Part shown: positions 18,537-24,484 of the stretch, piece after piece
Numbering within the stretch: the first letter of the stretch is position 1
How the letters are laid out: every line of letters begins with the position of its first letter
Source of the DNA: Pholiota molesta
Lineage: Eukaryota > Basidiomycota > Agaricomycetes > Agaricales > Strophariaceae
DNA length: 24,484 nt
Reading direction: 5' to 3'
NCBI GenBank assembly: GCA_014925825.1
Contig: JACGCK010000432.1
Span: 1 to 24,484, forward strand
Made by a program: the position numbers and the translations under genes
Notes under the pieces: generated by a model
The model's database searches: none
What the model was told of the DNA's origin: nothing
The model's input: only the letters and a program-made list of their open reading frames with translations

Positions 18537-21500
18537 CCTATCTTAATTTCGACATCATGATCGCCAGAATCTAAATGCCACCGAGTTTCCACCTACTTTG
18601 GGCTCAGTTCCTCCGTAATTTCTCAAGCTACTCACTTCTTGTGCACATCCCGCACTAATTAATTTTTTCAATGTGATTCAATTCCACCGTTAAAACGATA
18701 AACAGAAGACTTAGTCTTCGCTTTCTATAATCGGAGTGATGGATCCATTCACAGACTAGACTTCTAGCTCATTTGAAGGTGCGTTTCAGAATATATCCTT
18801 TCTTGTCAAAACGACGTACAAAAATATGTCAGATATCCACGTTTGACATACCCGACGCGTGAGCGCTGGCGGAGGACTACGCGACGCGCTCACCTGCCGT
18901 CATAATTCGCGAAAAAAGAAATTATACGATATTTCTTGAGGCAAAGTAGTATGGTGACGGATATTGCAGCTATATACCAAAAGCCCTTTATCTTTAATCT
19001 TTTTTGAGGCTGAGTAACTTTCTGATCTATTAAGTATCATTTTCTTTGAATCCATGTGCACGCTTTCATGAACAACTAGGCATCAATTTGCTAGCGCTCT
19101 ATGATGCCACGGAGGCCTTGACATCATCATTTCATCTGTCTATTTCATACATTCGGCGTCCGAGTCTGATGTCATCAACTTGAAGTAAGTACCATCTCCA
19201 ACCATCTCCAACTTGAATTTTTCTTCTTTACTATTCTCTGGACATCTCCTGAGCCGCGCCTGGGTTTGAAACGCGGAACTTGAATATAAGCGCCCGTATT
19301 CAATCAATAACGGTGTCAGAATTTGGTGGCTTTACGACGTTCAAGCGGTTTGCAACATTCGGTCCCGGTACTTATACGCCAACACATACGCGGTCTGCCG
19401 TAAAGCTCAAAATGAAGCACTAAAACTTGCTCAGAGACAGGCGAAAGAAGATTGGATCCAAATTTTTGAGGAGAACATCGAGATTCTCGACAGATTCTAG
19501 ACTTCCACTCGGATGAAAGGTGGCCAATCGATTGCAAAGTCCCACAAGAGGACTCCCATCCTTGTCTCTCAGATGCAAAGTCGATAATCGTCGCTGTATG
19601 ATGCAGTGAACATTCCATTCCAAGTAATAATAAGGGTACCAATTTATCTGCCATTTTTCCGTTCGTGTCATGGCTATGAAAAACATCATAGCGACTGCCA
19701 AGTGCTAGAGCAATAAACGCACAAACAACTCAATGCTCACGAAACGGGCTGGCGAAAAAGAGCCACATGCGGCCATTTAATAAACCGTGTGGCTGAGAAA
19801 GCGCGGGTTCTCACTAAAGTTAGTAGAGCTCTCACTGGGTATGGTTGTGATGGGAAGGCGGGAAGGCGAGCAATATAATATCTTAATGAAAGATAGGGCT
19901 ATCTAATTAGTCGTCCGCATTGGCTCCATTCACAGGCTCGAGGCCCGAAGGAAAACTATTTGCATCTAGAACCGATGATAATCGATAAGATCATAAAATC
20001 TACACCACCAATACATCGACCTTGACCAAGTTAGTGCCTACGTCTTCGAATCCAAGCACGCCCTTTCGGCGCCAGGAACAATTAAATGCAACCCACAGGC
20101 TTCGAGCGATCAAGGGCACACATGCTGCGCACGCTCGCGGCTCGGGAGTCGATTCCAAGACGGCCATTGATTGACGTTTCTTCTCCAGCTTACAGTCTCA
20201 GAAGAGGGTACAAGCTTGCCTTAAGTATACATGCAAGTCCTGCTTGTATATCAGCAGGCATCATTAATGAGTCATTCAATTGTGAGTACCTGGCGGAATT
20301 TTACCCACCGGGCTTGGGCTGAGACGCACACACATTGTGCTGCTGTCGATGCCGAAACAGATAGGAGGGTATTGGCTGGAGCTGGAGTTGGTGCCGTTTT
20401 ATAATCTACATTCGCCTCGTAGCATTTTTTGATTAGCCTCGATGCCACCAACTATACTTATCTCTTCAGCCTCATATCAAAGGAATTAAAATTAAAATCC
20501 ATTAATGTAGAGGAATAACAGAGAAATAAAGCACTACAACTTATCAGAGTTGTGTGAACAATAAATTGCCATGCTCGGTGTGGCGTTGGTGTGGTGCATA
20601 GATATCAAGTACTAGAAACGGGCCGCAAAATTCATTAAGGAGAGCATTGAGCACTACATGAATATCGTACTGCTGATTGGCTTTCACAGAATGATATGTC
20701 TTATTTTACTCTGTAAGCACATTAACAATATTCACGCCGCTCGTGCGACGAGCGCCTATTCCATGCGTGATCCCAGTTTAGTAATTCCTCTTAAAAGTGA
20801 CGCCTGCCACGGAAAGGCCGTGCATATCCGTATTATATATATCAAGAAATTACGCGTATTAGAAGGCGTAATCATTGCTGCTTGGTAAACGCGCGTAAAT
20901 ATCGCTGGTTTACGGTCACTATACAATACGATGAATAATGCCACCCCGGCCGATGACCGAAATGATGAATCACGGAGGTTATCAGAGTGCGGCGCTCCAA
21001 AGGGGGCGGCCAAAATATATTTTTGTACTTCATGGCGAAAAAAGCAAAAGCAAGCAACGAGGCAAGTTTGGTGTTTTAATGGCAATTCGATACCAATTGA
21101 ATGGTAACATCTGTAGTAATACATGGGGTCGAAGACGTTGAGTCAAGTACTTTAGGTCAAGATTTGCTTGGAGAAAAGATGGCAAAAAAACTTGCAAAAA
21201 ACATAGAAAATGCTTTGAACGCCGGGGAAAATAATTCCTTGTTGGGTTCAGTTGAATTTGTACCATAAAATGTCATGTCGCTTCGCCTGCAAGGACAGCG
21301 CGCTAACAACGCGCCAATTTGGCGCCAATGCACACCGCGCTGTTGATGCGTCGTCGCCATCACGTGAATCATTGAAGGTTGGACTCATTTACAAGTCTGA
21401 ATCCTTTTCTCACCTCTTCTGCTCTTGCTACTCACATACATATCTTGAAGCGATCTAATGCCTCATGCCTCTTGAGATCTGGGACGTTCAGGGCTTCATT

Positions 21501-21831
21501 AACTGCGTCGACTTCCATTCTTCAACTCCAGTTCAACTCCAAAGCAACTTCAAATTCCGTCGCTCGAAAGTTGCTCGAAAGGGCCCCGAGATCCAACCTG
21601 AAATGTAGCTTCAAAATGGTTAAGACTAACTCACAGAAAGTCGATCAATCAATCCTTGGAGGTGCATATTGTACATATGGTACATATAATACATAAAAAG
21701 CTATAATGGTATGGTGATATACAGGTATGTGTTCCGATGCTGTCATAAAATAGTCTGTCCGTTAAATAGCATGCATAAATAGTCTTCAACCATCCAGGTC
21801 AAGACTGGTCGTATATAATGAAATGAAACCT
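18537..21831. other. 3.3-kb region without a supportable gene
   Basis: This is the upstream side of the transcription-factor gene and the downstream side of the coiled-coil gene. Open frames are short and show no family motif. Two overlapping minus-strand frames at 19316-19701 (112 and 93 codons) are the longest and could be an exon or remnant. Small structures: a tandem ACCATCTCCA repeat at about 19192-19211, 8-bp inverted repeat arms at 18859-18866 and 18886-18893, and a 7-bp hairpin at 20738-20754. I found no terminal repeats, transposase or reverse-transcriptase motif. It may hold the regulatory region of the transcription factor, non-coding RNA or decayed sequence. Confidence 0.5.
20738..20754. 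repeat. short perfect hairpin
   Basis: CGCTCGT and ACGAGCG form a 7-bp GC-rich stem with a 3-nt loop in otherwise AT-rich sequence. No T-run follows and no gene lies close by. Role unknown. Confidence 0.5.
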
Positions 21832-23376
21832 CTAGAATCTCCATTGGGCACGTTTTGACTGCTCTCGACCTGCGGTGGCCTTTTGCAAATTCCTCGTGAA
21901 GGATCCGGACCCTCGTGATGAGCACGACACGGGCGACGCGGACGATTGAAGAGAAAACGTCCTCATGCGCCTGGAGCTTGTCGTAGACTCGGTTTCGGTC
22001 AAGTCATCAGACATCGAGCTCGTTGAACGTCCGAAGAATAGAGGATTGAATGAGAATCCGGCATACGGCCCTGCCTCCAATTTGCGATCGGCCTGACCAG
22101 AGGGCGATAGAATGATCATCGACTCACGGCGCGATCGTGGTAGTTTCAGAGCTGGGAGTGGCACTGGCATTTCTTTGTTCGAACGCCTCTTTAACAGCGG
22201 TGACGCCCCGTCGAATGAGCCCTTTGGCGAACGATCGCCACCGGATGCAACACATGTAGATGTCGACGTATTTGACATCTGTTCGTAATCGGTTTCTGAG
22301 AGCGTGGTGTCCTCATAATCGGTGTGATTCAGACTCGAAGTATCCGCGGAAGCTGGGAATTCAAACGACTGCTGGTCGAAGGCGATGGCCTTGCGCTCGC
22401 TGATAGACAAACGTTCGACCAGCTCGCTTTCGTACGCGTTCGCGATATCTTGTTCCACAAGATGCGCATCGCGTGCCAATTGCAAGCGTTCGACCTCCTT
22501 GGACAACCTGCGACATTCCTGACGCCAGTCCTCCGCGAGTTCTTGGATCTCGCGCTCGTGCTCGGAGCGTAGTGAGACAACCGCGCGCCTGCATTCTTCC
22601 ACCTCCATGATGAGATCCTTCACGAACTCCTCTATCATCCGCTCCTTCTGCACGTCGTCCACCATCCGCTCTGCTGCACGCGTGACGGCTAGTCCGCGAG
22701 AGTGCTTGAGATTCTCCGCTTCGCCCATCAAAAGGTCAACCTTTCTCTGTTGGTCCCAAATCCTGTTCGACAGCAATAATCTATCGCAGAAAGCTTGGAA
22801 TGCGGTCGAGCGATTGTTGTCCTTCACGAAATCTAGGCTTTTGCGTAATCTCTGGATTTCTCGCTGCTGTGCCCATATCCTGTTCTGGAGTAACAGGCGC
22901 TCGCAAAACGCCTGGAAAGGGTCTCTGATCTCTTCGGCTTCGTTCGCCCTTGGTGTTCCAGCTGAGATAGCTTTGGGAGAGCCTTGTAGCTCGATTGACT
23001 TGTAGGCCGATAAGCGTTGGCGATGGCGGGAAAAATTCTGCTGCTTCTGGAGCATCCGAGCGAGATGATTGGAACGCGCTGTCTCGGTCGATAATTTTCG
23101 CTCTAGGGCTTGGAACTTCGCGAGTGCGTCCTGTACTCGCCGTATGACCTTTTTGGTTTCTTCGTCTCGTTCAGTTGACTCGATGTTTTCGAGAACCAGC
23201 TTCGGCCGTTGCGATAATCGCGCGGCAACATCGATGGCGATCAATACCAGGCAAGGCGGGAGGAGGTATAGGAGCGCACCCGCCTTGGGCGGGTTGCACG
23301 AGAGATAGGCCAGCTGTTCGGAGAAGGTGCGGCCAATCGCGACAGCATCGATTATCTGCGTCGTCGTATTATTCAT
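21832..23376 (-). CDS. coiled-coil protein with one N-terminal membrane segment, unknown function
   Basis: Single exon, 514 residues from ATG at 23376 (MNNTTTQIIDAV). The frame is open a further 61 codons upstream but contains no ATG there; an upstream exon is possible. Residues 31-54 are hydrophobic (AGALLYLLPPCLVLIAIDVA), a likely membrane anchor. Residues 65-370 are rich in Glu, Arg, Lys, Gln and Leu and look alpha-helical and coiled-coil. Within them is a repeated block: FQAFCERLLLQNRIWAQQR (154-172) and FQAFCDRLLLSNRIWDQQR (193-211). The C-terminal 140 residues are Ser/Thr-rich and basic (for example KLPRSRRESMIILSPS), probably disordered and phosphorylated. I do not recognise the family. 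The composition suggests a membrane-tethered scaffold or organelle-shaping protein, which is only a guess. Confidence 0.8.
   Translation of the reverse strand: MNNTTTQIIDAVAIGRTFSEQLAYLSCNPPKAGALLYLLPPCLVLIAIDVAARLSQRPKLVLENIESTERDEETKKVIRRVQDALAKFQALERKLSTETARSNHLARMLQKQQNFSRHRQRLSAYKSIELQGSPKAISAGTPRANEAEEIRDPFQAFCERLLLQNRIWAQQREIQRLRKSLDFVKDNNRSTAFQAFCDRLLLSNRIWDQQRKVDLLMGEAENLKHSRGLAVTRAAERMVDDVQKERMIEEFVKDLIMEVEECRRAVVSLRSEHEREIQELAEDWRQECRRLSKEVERLQLARDAHLVEQDIANAYESELVERLSISERKAIAFDQQSFEFPASADTSSLNHTDYEDTTLSETDYEQMSNTSTSTCVASGGDRSPKGSFDGASPLLKRRSNKEMPVPLPALKLPRSRRESMIILSPSGQADRKLEAGPYAGFSFNPLFFGRSTSSMSDDLTETESTTSSRRMRTFSLQSSASPVSCSSRGSGSFTRNLQKATAGREQSKRAQWRF
22744..22917 (-). repeat. 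internal two-copy protein repeat
   Basis: Two 19-residue copies of FQAFC(E/D)RLLL(Q/S)NRIW(A/D)QQR are encoded at 22917-22861 and 22800-22744, 39 residues apart start to start. 16 of 19 positions are identical, so this is a recent or constrained internal duplication in the coiled-coil protein. Confidence 0.85.
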
Positions 23377-24234
23377 GTCGCGGCGAAGGTGGTGAAGGCG
23401 GATGTCGTAGTACGTGGGGAGGAAGAATAGGATGTATCGCCGGGAGAGTCCTCGGGCGGGGTAGACCTCGCTGGTCACTGCTGAGGGAGATCGGAACGCC
23501 CTTGGGGATGAGCTTTTTTGTTTCACAGGCTCAATTGAAATACAATTACCCAGCCACACCTACCCGGGCGACGCCTCATGGAAGCCTCGAGTCTACCATC
23601 TCTCCAGGTCTCTTCTCTGCTTATCTCATCGCTGTTATAAAATTTGACATTTGAAGGATTCGTTTCATCCAATTGCATCGCATTCAACGTTGTCGCATCA
23701 TGGAACACAACGCGCCAGAACACGCCAGAACACGCCTTGTCCGCGAGGTCCTCCTGTCCCTGACAACCGGATTTGGAACAGACGATCAGATATCATATAT
23801 CACGCCTGCGCCTCATGGTCATGAGTCGTGCGCACGATGCGCTGAGCGCTCAGCGCTCAACGCTTGGAGTAGCTTGCAATCTCTTGCTTGTCTTCCAGCT
23901 AGTAGTAGTAGATCTATTGAGTTATTTCATCTTTCCAAGATGTTTGGAATCTTTATAAACCAAAGCCTTAATTGAAATAAATATGCATACTTATATCTTT
24001 TCGGAGATATTTAAACACCCTTTCTGTATATTCTTTTATGTATTTATGATTCCCCAGTCGAAATTTCAAGGCTTACGACGGATGACTATCAACGAGATTT
24101 AGTACTTGTTGAATGAAAACAAGCTTGAATAATAATGCTAAAATAGTCGCCAGAAGTAAATGATTTGTGGCTGTGTAGCTCTTAATTTTGAACACGTCGC
24201 CACGTCGCGGTTTGGCTTTCTTCTGACCGCCATC
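23377..24234. other. divergent intergenic region between coiled-coil and Ste24 genes
   Basis: This 858-nt stretch separates a minus-strand gene from a plus-strand gene, so it should hold both promoters. A minus-strand TTTTATAA at about 23635-23642 could serve the coiled-coil gene. An 18-bp perfect palindrome lies at 23839-23856. An open frame at 23700-23975 (+) starting MEHNAPEHART is not recognised and was not called. Confidence 0.5.
23839..23856. repeat. 18-bp perfect palindrome
   Basis: GCGCTGAGCGCTCAGCGC reads the same on both strands. It lies in the shared upstream region of two divergent genes, where it could be a binding site for a symmetric dimer or simply chance. Confidence 0.7.
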
Positions 24235-24484
24235 ATGGATCTCCTCCATACCCAGCTCCGCAACGTAGAAAATCGCCTTTCGTTTGTAAAGACGGAAGCT
24301 ATTGACTGGAAGCTCTACGTGCAAGTGTTCGCGTGGACTGTGACTTTCTTTGAGTCCTACCTCTTGTATGTTTTTCTTGACCTAAGTTATGCGCGCTATC
24401 TCACGGGCATGATTACAGGATTCGACAATACCCGTTATACTCAAAACCGCACCGCCAGCGGCGCTTGCGGAGCATTTCGATCCT
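24235..24484 (+). CDS. STE24: CAAX prenyl protease 1 (Ste24), N-terminal part
   Basis: Exon 1 is 24235-24365, intron 24366-24418 (GTATGT...TTACAG, 53 nt), exon 2 24419 to the window edge. Together they give 65 codons plus a partial one. The wording AIDWKLYVQVFAWTVTFFESYLLIRQYPLYSKTAPPAALAEHF matches the first membrane segment and following loop of fungal Ste24 (the FESYL and RQYPLY signatures). Ste24 is a multi-pass zinc metalloprotease of the ER and inner nuclear membrane. It removes the last three residues from farnesylated CAAX proteins and, in fungi, takes part in mating a-factor maturation. The HExxH site lies beyond the window. The overlapping minus-strand frame at 24073-24324 is a shadow. 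Confidence 0.88.
   Translation, partial: MDLLHTQLRNVENRLSFVKTEAIDWKLYVQVFAWTVTFFESYLLYVFLDLSYARYLTGMITGFDNTRYTQNRTASGACGAFRS

Noticed and set aside
19316..19701. Overlapping minus-strand frames of 112 and 93 codons
   Set aside because: The 93-codon frame has a somewhat protein-like composition, but I found no start context, splice partner or known motif, so it was not called as a gene.
23700..23975. Plus-strand open frame MEHNAPEHARTRLVREV...
   Set aside because: It has a plausible ATG but no recognisable domain, includes the 18-bp palindrome, and sits in a divergent promoter region.
1..24484. Search for CRISPR arrays, rRNA, intact transposons and long terminal repeats
   Set aside because: Nothing of these kinds was seen; repeats present are short tandem or inverted motifs.

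Overview
The window looks like nuclear DNA of a filamentous basidiomycete, most likely an Agaricomycete. The protein-coding genes are broken by many short introns (mostly 50-75 nt, GT-AG with CTAAC/CTGAC-like branch points). Several start codons lie 40-100 nt downstream of a TATA box. Family content fits too: a Zn2Cys6 regulator with the basidiomycete-style 'REYLLAQIRQKD' linker, an F-box protein, DUF2470 and Ste24. I saw no rRNA, tRNA, CRISPR array or intact transposon. All exon models below were spliced by eye from reading frame and splice signals.

Layout, left to right. 1-272: tail of an unidentified minus-strand gene running off the left edge. 843-1906 (+): multi-pass membrane protein of unknown function. 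2671-3926 (+): class II ketose-bisphosphate aldolase, seven exons. 4470-5710 (+): NAD-dependent sugar-acid dehydrogenase of the D-erythronate dehydrogenase (DenD) type, five exons. 6257-7094 (+): DUF2470 protein with a membrane C-terminus. 7545-9411 (+): F-box protein. 9524-11649 (-): Rieske [2Fe-2S] domain joined to a ferritin-like DUF455 domain, with three frame breaks. 11930-18536 (-): a 22-exon Zn2Cys6 transcription factor of about 1332 residues, which splices cleanly in frame from end to end. 18537-21831: 3.3 kb without a gene I can support. 21832-23376 (-): single-exon coiled-coil protein with one membrane segment. 24235 to the right edge (+): first 65 or so codons of the CAAX prenyl protease Ste24.

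How the genes may work together. The aldolase and the DenD-like dehydrogenase are adjacent and co-oriented. DenD belongs to the four-carbon acid-sugar route that ends in dihydroxyacetone phosphate, a substrate or product of class II aldolases, so the pair may be a small sugar-acid catabolic cluster (inference). The Rieske-DUF455 gene is the most unusual item: an electron-transfer iron-sulfur domain and a predicted carboxylate-bridged di-iron domain appear to be encoded as one polypeptide, which would suit an oxygenase or hydroxylase. As given it cannot be translated without three single-base corrections, so it is either a decaying gene or carries assembly indels. The Zn2Cys6 gene is notable for three unusually long introns (900, 313 and 359 nt) clustered around the zinc-finger exons, a 19-nt exon and a GC-AG intron.
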